A stretch of DNA of 64,000 bases from Osedax frankpressi (lineage: Eukaryota > Annelida > Polychaeta > Sabellida > Siboglinidae), in NCBI GenBank assembly GCA_964035775.1, contig OZ038314.1, positions 37,575,090 to 37,639,089 of the forward strand. Reading direction: 5' to 3'. The notes under the pieces are model-generated. The model had not been told where the DNA came from. It saw nothing but the letters and a program-made list of their open reading frames with translations, and made no database searches. A program made the translations under genes and the position numbers. Positions 1 to 12,685 of this stretch are shown here, one piece after another; the stretch's first letter is position 1, and each line of letters opens with the position of its first letter.

Positions 1-1883
1 GCGTCCGTCAGCGAATAATCTCCGCAAACTACGTCTTCGGCGAGTCGTTGCAATACCATCAAGACAAGCTCGGTCTGCGTCAACTGCACGAAAAGAGATC
101 CGGTGCGTCAAAGTCAAAAGAAAGAGGGAGCAAATCATTTATAGAGCGATATAATATATTTATTTATAATAAATTTTATAATATATTTATATATATTATA
201 AATAGATTTCAAAATGAGTCGAGGACGTTCGGAAATAAAGTTTTCAATTTCGTCGCCAAATACAAGCCAACGGGTAATGCTGAATGCGGATTGAATTAGT
301 TGAGGAAGTAAAGTACACCAGAGACACCTATGCAACGAAACTCAAATAGCGATACGGCGTTGGCGCTAGAGAAAGACTTACGCCTAGACTCCTGATCTCG
401 GCCAGTTCGCTCATGAACTCCGGCCAGTTCTGCGGCCACTCGCGCTTGACCATCTCGACGACCAGGCGGCACAGCGCAGTCTTTATGTAGGACTTTTCGA
501 CGAGTAGGTTGTTCATGCCCTGGACGTAGAGATTAAAACTGCACTTTACGACGTCGCTACCGTACAACTCGAGAGCCGGTGATTACGGAGAGAGTTAAAG
601 CAACTAATGAGGTCAATAGACCTCATATAGTCGCACGAAAATAGATTTACGCAGCGAAAGCGCTAGCACTCGAAACCTCGGTCAATAATTTAATGGTTTC
701 GCATTTTATGAATAACTTCTCTTCGGCCACCATACCAGACCAACGGAATCTAAACGAAATGGTAGATAGATTAGAACGTATTCGATATTAATACAATTAA
801 TCGGATAATCTATTGATAAGAATCAGTATGTGTACTTTATGTAAACATATTTTAATAGATTTTACAATGTGTACAATATACTAAGTATATTAAGGATGAA
901 AACTTGATACTGTGCTCTATAAGCTGAAGTCCGAAATGTCTCGTTAAACTGTCAGTGTTAGATGTTACCATGATTATTCCACATTTTGCGCAAATTGGTG
1001 AAGTTTCTTTAAATTCCTCTATCATCTGATGTGAATCAGGTTTTATTGCATGTTTAATAAATTATGATTAGTAATAATATATTAATTAATACTTTAACAT
1101 AATTAATATTCTATATAATTATTGGATTAATTATAATAATGTATATATATTCATTATATTTATATATATATATATATAGTAGATAATGTGTTATTAAATA
1201 TACATTTGATCACTTTATATACTTCATGAAATATAAAATTATAGGTTTATGTTTATTATTGTACAAGACTAGATATGTGATTTGTTTCATCAAAACACAA
1301 ATTTAAAATAACCTATTATTAAATATTTAAACTTTATTTATTTGAATTACTATAAGAGTTATGAATATGTCGAAATACAGGTTACGATAATTTCACCTAT
1401 GATATATATATATATATTATTTACTTATAAAATTATATTGACACATTTTTTATATATGTTACATTTGATATAAATATTTAATTTAGGTTATTTAAAAAGG
1501 AAAAAGGGACAATAATTTATTTGTATATATGAATAATATATTTTAAATAATCAACTACAGAAATATCTCAAATTACAGAGTTCGTAAACTAAAATAATGG
1601 TTGATAGTTTGGTACACATATACTATATGATTAATGACTTTGTAAAATTAATAATATGTGGTATGGAGATATTTGTGTAAGGGCATAGTTTTTAAACTAT
1701 TGATTGGTAGTTGTTAATAACAATTGTACAAGTAACTAATGAGGGATACACTATCGTCAGGATTTCTTAATAAATGAATTGAATACAAAATTTAATTAAT
1801 CCAGATGGTAGTATATAGTGATGTATGCATATTTATATATGAATATATTATCGCAATTTATATGGATTTAGACATTCTATATA

Positions 1884-1917
<34 letters not shown>

Positions 1918-2779
1918 CATAAGCCATGATTAGGTACTACAAGATTATTATAACAATAACACCAATATTCAAATGTAAATTGGAATCATTTATTTAAATA
2001 ACTTTGTTTTGTAGAGTAGATTATCATATTAATTTATATAGATTATCATACATAATATGGTGTACATATTAAATTATATATTTATAAATTTTATGATTTT
2101 AACGATATAAAAATAATTTAAACTGTCATATTTTTTTTAAAAAATTGAAAACCCTCACAATTACTGATTGTAATATAAACCATATGTCATCGTTTTATCT
2201 ATATATATATATAATATAAGGCATGTATTACATATGTATTATTATTATATATACATATACTTATATATTCGTAGATACGCGAAAGTGTATACTCTATACT
2301 ACAAAAAATCGTTATTTAATTATTATTTAAAATAAATATATTATTATTAATTCACAACCAGATATCACAATACTAGGAATATAATATAGTTAAACCCCCA
2401 CACAATATTTAACAAAAATTGAAATAGAATCGACGGCTATTTATTGGACATCTGTAATAATTATTCATAAAACAAAACTCCCGCGATTTTTTTTACGGTC
2501 GGATTTACCTAAATTGATGTTATGTTTAAGATAACATTATCAGTATACAATTGTGGCTATAGCTAATGATTTTAAATCCAGGTTTCATAAAATTAGAGTG
2601 AATTTAAAGACTATATAAATAATAGTATATTATCGTTATTACAAATATAATCATGTATATAGATATGTAATTGGTATTACCAGTTGTGCATCAACACGAC
2701 TATTGCATGTACTAGCTGGATTGAGAACTATTTTTAATAATTCAACAAGTTTAGTGACAATTGCCGAATCGTCATCCAT
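1..2779 (-). CDS. XPO5: Exportin-5, N-terminal part (gene runs off the left edge)
   Basis: Exportin-5 is a karyopherin that carries pre-miRNA and other double-stranded RNA out of the nucleus with RanGTP. Five minus-strand exons are visible: 2681-2779 (ATG at 2779), 904-1025, 677-749, 382-519 and 1-83 (continues outside). Exons join in phase and read as one frame of about 155 residues. From memory the product aligns with human XPO5 almost without gaps: FGLQLIEHSIKFRWSGM against FGLQILEHVVKFRWNGM, then VEMVKREWPQNWPEF, then TQTELVLMVLQRLAEDVV. This is the importin-beta N-terminal (Ran-binding) region. Donors are GTAATA, GTTTTC, GTTTCG and GTAAGT, so two depart from GTRAGT. The start was chosen because MDDDSAIVTKLVELL fits the family N-terminus. 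Seen: frames and splice sites. Known: the family role. Very sure of identity; the exon 2/3 donor is the weakest boundary. Confidence 0.93.
1026..2680 (-). other. XPO5 intron 1, AT-rich
   Basis: A 1.65 kb intron, strongly AT-rich, with TA-dinucleotide runs near 1160-1180, 1400-1417 and 1885-1916. I see no coding or RNA gene in it. Confidence 0.8.
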
Positions 2780-3876
2780 ACTGAATATAATATTTTATTT
2801 TAAAAACTAGATTATTTTTAAAATTTGAAAATATAAATATTACCACCAAATTACAATAATCCATTAATATAGAAATCATAGATATTGATCAACATTATTG
2901 CATAACTTCTTTTATTTAGTTTATCATAATATAATTATAACATTATAACAAAATTAAGATAATATAATACGTGTCACATGGCAAATGATATAATGTTGAT
3001 ATATCTACACTTACTTACGATATAATGTAATTATAACGTATTATACTCTACATCATCTAGATTATAAAGTATATTGTGTGCTTAGATAGTTTTATAAATT
3101 AAAAAATATGTGACGTTTTATAAAATTTCTCAATATCTAATAACTTGTATTATTGACTCGAATTATAACACCATATTATATACTTCATATTGGTTAATAA
3201 AAAACAAAATTGACAAATATTATTTTTAATTAATACATGTATAATAAATTATTTTTTAAATCATCATAAAAACTAGAACTTCTATGATAATTCAAATTAA
3301 AAATTAGCATATAAAATTATATTATGTATACATTATAGTAAGAGTAGTAATTGGATATAGTTATTATATATAATATCTATGTAATAATTCCATGATTATA
3401 TAAAATGGAAATATGGTAAGAGTAATAAGTGAGTACAGTAATTTTATAAACTTACATTTTAAAATAATATATACAAATATTAAGAAGAATAAATAAAATA
3501 TTATTAAAAGTTTATAATTTGTCAGATATATTGTAATTTCAAAAATAAAAATTACAAAACAAATAATAAATTATCATAGTAATAATTTTGAAGAAAATAA
3601 AAGTTTGTAAATAAATTTTATTAAAATAATAAATCCAATATATTAAAAGAATACATTAAATAAATCTGTTGTAAAATATATATTTGTTATATCAATATGA
3701 ATTGCTAAAATACATAAAGGCTATTGCAAATTTGATATAAAGTATTATTTGAACATTTAAGTAAATATATATTCAAATATTTAAGTATATTTATGTGAGC
3801 ATTCTTTTAATAAATATATCGAGGAATGAATTGAGATAAACAATAGTATAAAACAATGTGACTTATTGTCATATAT
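2780..3876. other. Intergenic region between LRR1 3' end and XPO5 5' end
   Basis: About 1.1 kb of AT-rich DNA between two co-directional minus-strand genes. It must hold the LRR1 3' UTR and the XPO5 promoter. I see no coding signal, repeat family or clear core-promoter motif. Confidence 0.7.
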
Positions 3877-6800
3877 TTACAAAACTCGAAATGATTTTTT
3901 AAATAATCTGGATTCCGGATGAATTAAATATCTTTCTTTACATTGATTGCTGCAGAAGTAAGTGATGCAAGGAAGCTAAAAATATGAGAGAAATATTATA
4001 GTTTCATTACTTTTATGATTATATTATGATATTTATATTTGATTACTCTACATTACTCTCACCTCATCTCACCTCACCTCACCTCACCTCACCTCACCTC
4101 CCTCACTTCACTTCAATTCACCTCACCTCACCTCACTTTATCTCACCTTACCTCATCTCACCTCACCTTACCTCACCTTACCTCACCTCACCTCACCTCC
4201 CTCAACTCACTTCAATTCACCCCACCTCACCTCACCTCACTTTATCTCATCTCACCACACTTTATCTCACCTCAACTCACCTTACCACATTTTATATCAT
4301 CTCACCCCCCTCACCTCACTTTACCCCACCTCACCTCACCTCACCTCCCTCACCTCACTTCACCCCACCTCACCTCACCTCACATCATCTCACTTTATCT
4401 CATCTCAACTCAGCTCACCTCACCTCCCTCACCTCACTTCACCTCCCCACCTCACCTCACCCCATCTCATCCCACCCCACCTCACCGCACCTCACTCCAC
4501 CTCACCTCACCTCACCTCACCTCACCGTACCTCACTCCACCTCACCTCACCTCACCTCACTTTATCTCATCTCACCTCACTTCACCCCACCTCACCTCAC
4601 CTCACCCCCTACCTCACCCCCTACTTCACCTCACCTCCCTCACCTCACCTCACCCCACCTCCCTCTCACCTCACCTCTCACCTCACCCCCCCTACCTCAC
4701 CTCACCTCACCCCTCCCCCCACCTCACCTCTCACCTCACCCCCCACCTCACCTCACCTCCCCTACCTCACCCCTCCCCTCCCCTCCCCTCCCCTCCCCTC
4801 CCCTCCCCTCCCCTCCCCTCCCCTCCCCTCCCCTCCCCTCCCCTCCCCTCCCCTCACTAACAGGGCAGTCCGGAGGTGCGTTCACACACAACATTCTCTG
4901 AGGTACAGGGGTCACTATACTCGTGTAGCTATCGAAACAATATGCTCCGCAGAGACACAACTTAGCTACATCTTCAATATAATATTGCATCTGTTGAGAT
5001 AACTGCCCGTACTTTAACCTGGATAATAATGTAATGAAACTAGAGTGTTTATATCGATTCATAATATTAGTATTAATGTATAGCACTGTATAGTATTAAT
5101 GTATAGCACTGTATAGTATTAATGTATAGATATAGAAATTTTATAGAAATTATATTTACATAATATTTAAATGAATACAAGATTAAATGAAATAATATTC
5201 ATAATTATGAAATGTGTATTTCTATATTAAATTTCATTGAATATTAATTAAAAACCGTAAACTATTAAACTGCAATCAATTATTAGAATTGATTACACTC
5301 GACCTTTCTTGACCTTTTAGTTTTCACAAATCTAGCGGAGAGTTCCTGTAGACTTGGTACATCTAGAAGGCGATTGGCTACGTAATCGCTGTCTACGATA
5401 AGTGGATTAAATGCCGCATCTAGTGTTTCGAGACGGAGGTCGGGAAAACTAGGCGGCAGCACCCGTACGTGGTTGTTGGAGAAGGTCAGAGCCTTCAGGT
5501 TTGACAATCTGTGAACGGAAAAAGTGAGTTGCGGGGTGAGGAGGTAAGAGGGAACCTCCATATTGTTATTGGAGGTAATATCATTCAGTACACACGGATG
5601 TATGTTGGGTGGGAATAGAGAGGCGAATCCTTACGCGATCAATCTAGACAGTCATAGTTCAGTAGAGCGTGATTAAAGATAGCGATGAGTGGTGAGAAGA
5701 GGGAGAAAGCTTACACGGTTATGGAGGCAGACTGGTAGTTAGTTGTAGTGGTCTGCGAGCGATGGCATAGTGAGAAGAGAGAGAGAATTCACATGCGGGA
5801 GAAGAGAGAGAGGGAATTCACATGCGGAAGAGAGAGGGAATTCACATGTGGGAGAATAGAGAGGGAATTCACATGTGGGAGAATAGAGAGGGAATTCACA
5901 TGCGGGAGAATAGAGAGGGAATTCACATGCGGGAGAATAGAGAGGCAATTCACATGCGGGAGAATAGAGAGGGAATTCACATGTGGGAGAAGAGAGAGGG
6001 AATTCACATGCGGGAGAAGAGAGAGAGGGAATTCACATGTGGGAGAAGAGAGAGAGGGAATTCACATGCGGGAGAAGAGAGAGGGAATTCACATGCGGGA
6101 GAATAGAGAGAGGGAATTCACATGCGGGAGAAGAGAGAGGGAATTCACATGCGGGAGAATAGAGAGAGGGAATTCACATGCGGGAGAAGAGAGAGAGGGA
6201 ATTCACATGCGGGAGAAAAGAGAGGGAATTCACATGCGGGAGAATAGAGAGGGAATTCACATGCGGGAGAATAGAGAGGGAATTCACATGCGGGAGAATA
6301 GAGAGGGAATTCACATGTGGGAGAAGAGAGAGGGAATTCACATGCGGGAGAAGAGAGAGAGGGAATTCACATGTGGGAGAAGAGAGAGAGGGAATTCACA
6401 TGCGGGAGAATAGAGAGAGGGAATTCACATGCGGGAGAAGAGAGAGGGAATTCACATGCGGGAGAAGAGAGAGAGGGAATTCACATGCGGGAGAATAGAG
6501 AGGGAATTCACATGCGGGAGAATAGAGAGGGAATTCACATGCGGGAGAAGAGAGAGGGAATTCACATGCGGGAGAAAAGAGAGGGAATTCACATGCGGGA
6601 GAATAGAGAGGGAATTCACATGCGGGAGAAGAGAGAGGGAATTCACATGCGGGAGAATAGAGAGGGAATTCACATGTGGGAGAATAGAGAGGGAATTCAC
6701 ATGCGGGAGAAGAGAGAGAGGGAATTCACATGCGGGAGAAGAGAGAGAGGGAATTCACATGCGGGAGAAGAGAGAGAGGGAATTCACATGCGGGAGAAGA

Positions 6801-9800
6801 GAGAGAGGGAATTCACATGCGGGAGAAGAGAGAGGGAATTCACATGCGGGAGAAGAGAGAGAGGAAATTCACATGCGGGAGAAGAGAGAGAGGGAATTCA
6901 CATGCGGGAGAATAGAGAGGGAATTCACATGCGGGAGAATAGAGAGGGAATTCACATGCGGGAGAAGAGAGAGGGAATTCACATGCGGGAGAATAGAGAG
7001 GGAATTCACATGCGGGAGAAGAGAGAGAGGGAATTCACATGCGGGAGAAGAGAGAGGGAATTCACAAGCGGGAGAATAGAGAGAGGGAATTCACATGCGG
7101 GAGAAGAGAGAGGGAATTCACATGCGGGAGAATAGAGAGAGGGAATTCACATGCGGGAGAAGAGAGAGAGGGAATTCACATGCGGGAGAAAAGAGAGGGA
7201 ATTCACATGCGGGAGAATAGAGAGGGAATTCACATGCGGGAGAATAGAGAGGGAATTCACATGCGGGAGAATAGAGAGGGAATTCACATGTGGGAGAAGA
7301 GAGAGGGAATTCACATGCGGGAGAAGAGAGAGAGGGAATTCACATGTGGGAGAAGAGAGAGAGGGAATTCACATGCGGGAGAATAGAGAGAGGGAATTCA
7401 CATGCGGGAGAAGAGAGAGGGAATTCACATGCGGGAGAAGAGAGAGAGGGAATTCACATGCGGGAGAATAGAGAGGGAATTCACATGCGGGAGAATAGAG
7501 AGGGAATTCACATGCGGGAGAAGAGAGAGGGAATTCACATGCGGGAGAAGAGAGAGGGAATTCACATGCGGGAGAAGAGAGAGGGAATTCACATGCGGGA
7601 GAAGAGAGAGGGAATTTACATGCGGGAGAAGAGAGAGAGGGAATTCACATGCGGGAGAATAGAGAGGGAATTCACATGCGGGAGAAGAGAGAGGGAATTC
7701 ACATGCGGGAGAATAGAGAGGGAATTCACATGCGGGAGAAGTGAGAGGGAATTCACATGCGGGAGAATAGAGAGAGGGAATTCACATGCGGGAGAAGAGA
7801 GAGAGGGAATTCACATGCGGGAGAAGAGAGAGGGAATTCACATGCGGGAGAATAGAGAGGGAATACACATGCGGGAGAATAGAGAGGGAATTCACATGCG
7901 GGAGAATAGAGAGGGAATTCACATGCGGGAGAAGAGAGAGGGAATTCACATGCGGGAGAATAGAGAGGGAATTCACATGCGGGAGAAGAGAGAGAGGGAA
8001 TTCACATGCGGGAGAAGAGAGAGGGAATTCACATGCGGGAGAAGAGAGAGGGAATTCACATGTGGGAGAAGAGAGAGGGAATTCACATGCGGGAGAAGAG
8101 AGAGGGAATTCACATGCGGGAGAATAGAGAGAGGGAATTCACATGCGGGAGAAGAGAGAGCGAATTCACATGCGGGAGAAGAGAGAGAGGGAATTCACAT
8201 GCGGGAGAAAAGAGAGGGAATTCACATGTGGGAGAATAGAGAGGGAATTCACATGCGGGAGAATAGAGAGGGAATTCACATGCGGGAGAAGAGAGAGGGA
8301 ATTCACATGCGGGAGAATAGAGAGGGAATTCACATGCGGGAGAAGTGAGAGGGAATTCACATGCGGGAGAATAGAGAGAGGGAATTCACATGCGGGAGAA
8401 GAGAGAGAGGGAATTCACATGCGGGAGAAGAGAGAGGGAATTCACATGCGGGAGAATAGAGAGGGAATACACATGCGGGAGAATAGAGAGGGAATTCACA
8501 TGCGGGAGAATAGAGAGGGAATTCACATGCGGGAGAATAGAGAGGGAATTCACATGCGGGAGAAGAGAGAGGGAATTCACATGCGGGAGAATAGAGAGGG
8601 AATTCACATGCGGGAGAATAGAGAGGGAATTCACATGCGGGAGAATAGAGAGGGAATTCACATGCGGGAGAAGAGAGAGGGAATTCACATGCGGGAGAAT
8701 AGAGAGGGAATTCACATGCGGGAGAAGAGAGAGGGAATTCACATGCGGGAGAATAGAGAGGGAATTCACATGCGGGAGAATAGAGAGGGAATTCACATGT
8801 GGGAGAATAGAGAGGGAATTCACATGCGGGAGAATAGAGAGGGAATTCACATGTGGGAGAATAGAGGGAATTCACATGCGGGAGAAGGTCAATGACAATG
8901 ACGGGGACAAGTTAAGTTCACATTGGCGCGAGAGAACATTGCAGACGAGTTGTTGTGCGAAATGGAATTAGATTCTCGGTTTGTCCGTATTAAGGGGAAA
9001 TGTTTGAGAAGGTAGTTGGTAAGAAATGGCTGAGATAATGGGTAACTATGGTTACTCTATGGTACTATGGGTAACTATGGTTACTAGAACAATATAACAA
9101 TGATAATGTCGGTGATATGGCTAAACTTAAACTGCGGCATTCCGACACAAGAAAAGAAAATAGAATAAGTTAATTAATAGTGAGAGAAAGGGCACAAATA
9201 TGACATTGAGATCATAGCGAGTTAAACAGTTCATTAGATAAAGGTTATAGGTTAAAGAGAGTTAAAGAGAGTTAACCAGTTCATTAGATAAAGGTTATAG
9301 GTTAAATAGAGTTAAAGAGAGTTAACCAGTTCATTAGATAAAGGTTATAGGTTAAAGAGAGTTAACCAGTTCATTAAATAAAGGTTATAGGTTAAAGAGA
9401 GTTAAAGAGAGTTAATCAGTTCATTAGATATAGATTATAGGTTAAAGAGGGTTAAATAGAGTTAAAGATAGTTAACCAGTTCATTATATACAGATTATAG
9501 GTTAAAAAGAGATAAAGAGAGTTAAACCATGTACATTTTATATTTACACATGTATATTTCTGAATACCGTTAGAAATCAACAACAAATTTAATAATTAAT
9601 ATTAGATTACAATAAACAATTAAAATCATTTAGAATATTATTAAAATTAATATACTCACTTGATTAGTGAATTAGGTAATCCCATAATTAAATTGTTATC
9701 AAGATTCAATTTTTTCAGAAGTTTCAAATTTTGTATTCCTTTTTATGAGGATTTAATTAAATTTGTATACAAATATTCTAAAAACATAAGTTAAATTACT

Positions 9801-12685
9801 TAAATTACTTAAATTACTTAAATGTACTTACATGTACTTACATTCGCTCATAGCATATACTAATATATATTACTAATAGTAAAAAATCATAAATAATAAT
9901 AGATAAATAAATAAAACTAAACTTGTAGTTTATTAAAATAATTATAATAAGATACAAGAAAATAGATTATAACCTCTTTCTGGAATACCAGGTATTTTAT
10001 TTTGCCTTAAGTCAAGGACTTGCAAGGATTGTAAACTCTCGAAAAAAGTAATAGGAAATTCTGAAAAATTAAAATTTAATTATATAAGTTATTAAAATTA
10101 AGTTTATTATAATAAATTAATAAAATCAATTTCAGATAAATGTAAATAAAAACTTGAAATAGATATTTACAGTGCGAATATAATTCAGGAAATATTGCTA
10201 ACGTGAAATGCAGTTGTCGCGGAGAACAAGCGATTTTAGGAGCCGGGGCCAGGCGTCGGGCAATACGGCAATGCGATTGGACGTGAAATCGAGGGCGACC
10301 AATCGACGCAGGTTAGCTATCCGCGAATCAACGTGCTTAAGCGAACATGAGTTGATTGATAGCTCCAGGAGCGACGACGGGAAACCTGCGAGCGAAGGGT
10401 ATTGGGAACGACGCGAAATGTGCATCATCTGTTTCGGCGGCTCCACCTGGCGAGGTAAGACGCGTGTAATTCATGCATAGCGAGAACATCGAGCGATGAT
10501 ATGGTACCCACCGACGAGTTGGGATTACAGGTTATTATTATTAATAATAACCTGTTTCACGCTAGCGGGAGCTAGGGAAGATAGTCGAGTCTCTGTTGGA
10601 GATTCACCTTTCATCGCGAGCTTGACGACTTGCAGGAAAGCTTTCAGTTGCACAGGATCCGCCTGGAGAGAGAATCGAGAATGAAGATTAAATTTGCTCA
10701 TTGCAAAAAAATAAAGTAGAATGTAGCAGTAATCGCAACATTCTTGAGTTTATTAGCAAGACTGTGGTTATAGAAAGCAATATGCTATAATACTAATAGA
10801 ATATCATAATCAATATTTATACCCAATTCATAAAAGCAATGTAAGTGGGATAATTAATCTAATTTTATGGTTTATTATTTGAAAATTTGTATAATTATAT
10901 ACAATTAATTTTAAATAGTTTACCATATATTAGAATCCAATATATTTTAAATTCAATAACTATATCTATTTATTTTACTAAGTTTTCTTTATAATAAAAA
11001 AATTTATTAATCTTTTGAAATATTAATAAATTGATTTTATCATTAATTATTTAAACAAAATATACTTATTTCGAAATAAAATTCTATACACAATCTTAAT
11101 GAAGATCACTAATCTAACTAAAGATAATGTTACCGCAAATTTTAAGAAAGAAAATTTCAGTAAATAATAATCTCTGATAATAATACGATATTTTCACAAG
11201 AGATAATAATGATTGAACGAGTCAGCGTGTACGAAGTCTTTTCATATGGATTTTATAGATAACTCGATGATAGAGTAAAGAGTTTATCAATATGAAATTC
11301 TAGTGGCAGATAGAGAGCATCAAATATTATGCAAATAAGGTTCAATGGATCTAAGCAAATCAATTCTTCTAAGGTAGGTTTAAGACATATGTCTGAAAGC
11401 TAATGAAGCTATAGTAGTTCCGACCTTATGCAGGCATAGGTCGTGGGGAGGTTGAGAGAATCTTATTGTAGCCTTGCCTTCGTGTATGAAACGGGTAAAG
11501 ATATTCTCTACGTTACCTTCAATCTATGAAAAGTGAAACATTCTGAATATCGTGACTCGATAGCAATAATTCAAACTGTAGTTGGATTCTAATAAAGAAA
11601 TTGAATTATCTTCGTAATATTTTCATCGTCATCAAAGTTTTTGCATTTTATTTAATATTAAATATCAAATAACTAAAATAGTATTTTTTGATCTCTAGAA
11701 ACATTCGATAGTTACTATCGAGTATACAAAGGGTAAAAAGTTCAATTATACCTAAAATATGCTGCTAAGTATAAACCACGTACTTGGCTCCGTTGCGGTC
11801 CTGCTTAGAGCAGACCATCAACATAAGCTTTGCTTTTTCCTTCGTACCCAGAGGCTGAATCTTCTTACCGACTGACAGTTGGCAGTGCGTGGCTTTCCCT
11901 GCAGTTGAGTAACTTAATGAAATATGTGTATTCATAATTGAACTAAGAATGTAGGCAGCAAAGATATCCAACTTGGTGATGAATTCATGAGCTTCCGTTA
12001 TTTTAAGAAGTTAATAATTCATAATTATTGTCAATAATGTCACAATTACATTTTTAACTCTTTAATTTAACTCTGAATTTACATAAATTATTTTTTATGT
12101 ATATATTCTATTTTTTAAATAATAACTGTGCTTATTATCTTAGTAAATATATTATATATAATGTATAATATTAGATATTATTACAATACAATGTAAACAA
12201 TAAAACATAGTTTAAAACATTGAGGCATATTCATAAATATTCATTAAATTTCTTATTTGATTTTATTAAGATTATTAGCAAAACATAAATATCTCTGGTC
12301 TTTCCATTCGATTATCTTTAATAGTAATTATTAATAATAATTAATATGTGATTTCCATAGTATGTTAGTAATACAACAATAATATTTACATTCAGCTAGT
12401 TATTTCATATTAGTTGGAATGCAATTGTACCAAAATATCTAAACCAAGAGAAGCTAAACTTTGGTAAAGCCGAAAATTTTAAAATGCTTTTTTACACAAA
12501 TTTGGATAAGAAAACTATATTTATAATATGTATCTACAATCGCTATAAAATTGTGAATGATAATAGAAGATTTACACATATTTAAGTGAATAATAAAGAC
12601 CTATACACATCGAATAACCCTTTTTCTTCATATTGTGAGATGGTAACAGTCGATTTGATACATCAAGTTGACAAGATATCTTCAT
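3877..12685 (-). CDS. LRR1: LRR1 (leucine-rich repeat protein 1), complete, 10 exons
   Basis: LRR1 is the substrate receptor of a Cullin-2 ubiquitin ligase; in animals it marks the CMG helicase for removal at replication termination. Minus-strand exons: 12619-12685 (ATG), 11780-11898, 11425-11523, 10552-10662, 10203-10446, 9974-10060, 9660-9738, 5314-5508, 4862-5018, 3877-3975 (stop). All phases agree and give 418 residues, against 414 in human. The N-terminus MKISCQLDVSNRLLP matches human MKLHCEVEVISRHLP. Leucine-rich repeats follow (LDFTSNRIAVLPDAW, LDLRQNKIPGIPE, LTFSNNHVRVLPPSF), then the C-terminal cysteine module (AKLCLCGAYCFDS and ITYFCSNQCKERY, matching AKICVCGRFCLNS and ISYFCSLGCY). 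Intron 7 (4.15 kb) carries two satellite arrays, intron 9 a pentamer array. No break is seen in the frame. Highly sure. Confidence 0.95.
3976..4861 (-). repeat. Pentanucleotide array filling LRR1 intron 9
   Basis: Nearly the whole 886-bp intron is a 5-bp satellite from about 4050 to 4858. On the plus strand it reads CTCAC units, then CCCCT units at about 4769-4853. On the LRR1 sense strand this is AGGGG units right after the donor, then GAGGT units. The array begins within 6-10 bases of the 5' splice site (GTTAGTGAGG, donor G at 4861), and the GAGGT register contains AG-GTGAG over and over, which is a consensus animal 5' splice site. The long plus-strand frames across it (HLTSPHLTSP type) are by-products of the repeat. 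Confidence 0.95.
5088..5127. repeat. Short 22-bp direct repeat in LRR1 intron 8
   Basis: Repeated units of TATTAATGTATAGCACTGTA lie in the 295-bp intron between exons 8 and 9. They are AT-rich and no function is seen. Confidence 0.7.
5509..5770 (-). other. Unique part of LRR1 intron 7 next to the exon 8 acceptor
   Basis: About 260 bp of non-repetitive intron with clearly higher GC than other introns here. It contains a GTGAGAAGAGGGAGAAAG stretch near 5693 (plus strand) resembling the 27-bp unit that starts at 5771, so it may hold the seed of that array. Confidence 0.5.
5771..8886. repeat. 3.1 kb 27-bp minisatellite in LRR1 intron 7
   Basis: About 113 tandem copies of a 27-bp unit with variants of 29 bp (an extra AG). 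The plus strand carries GAATTCACATGCGGGAGAA plus a GA-rich tail. It has one EcoRI site per unit, a purine-rich plus strand and a pyrimidine-rich LRR1 transcript strand. Point variants (CATGTG for CATGCG, AATAG for AAGAG) mark units and show higher-order blocks. Because 27 is a multiple of three, frames stay open for hundreds of codons on both strands (GRIEREFTC, MRENREGIH and similar). These frames lie inside a host intron and have no gene features. Confidence 0.97.
9003..9100. repeat. Direct duplication of GGGTAACTATGGTTACT
   Basis: The motif GGGTAACTATGGTTACT occurs twice about 28 bp apart at about 9040-9084, in LRR1 intron 7. The motif is itself partly palindromic (GTAAC...GTTAC). Confidence 0.6.
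9215..9535. repeat. Nested 10-bp-module satellite in LRR1 intron 7
   Basis: Six repeats of CAGTTCATTAGATAAAGGTT, spaced 50, 50, 40, 50 and 60 bp apart (starts at 9227, 9277, 9327, 9367, 9417, 9477). The spacing changes by whole copies of a 10-bp module, GTTAAAGAGA or GTTAAATAGA. It is thus a satellite within a satellite, about 125 bp inside the intron from the exon 7 donor. Confidence 0.85.

Noticed and set aside
4026-4901. 291- and 273-codon frames rich in HLTSP
   Set aside because: Translations of the pentamer array on the strand opposite LRR1.
5771-8886. CRISPR array
   Set aside because: The units are uniform tandem repeats with no unique spacers, in an animal intron.
5748-8971. Many long open frames on both strands (GRIEREFTC, MRENREGIH, LPHVNSLSI types)
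   Set aside because: They are translations of a 27-bp intronic satellite; open in several frames only because the unit is a multiple of three and lacks stops.
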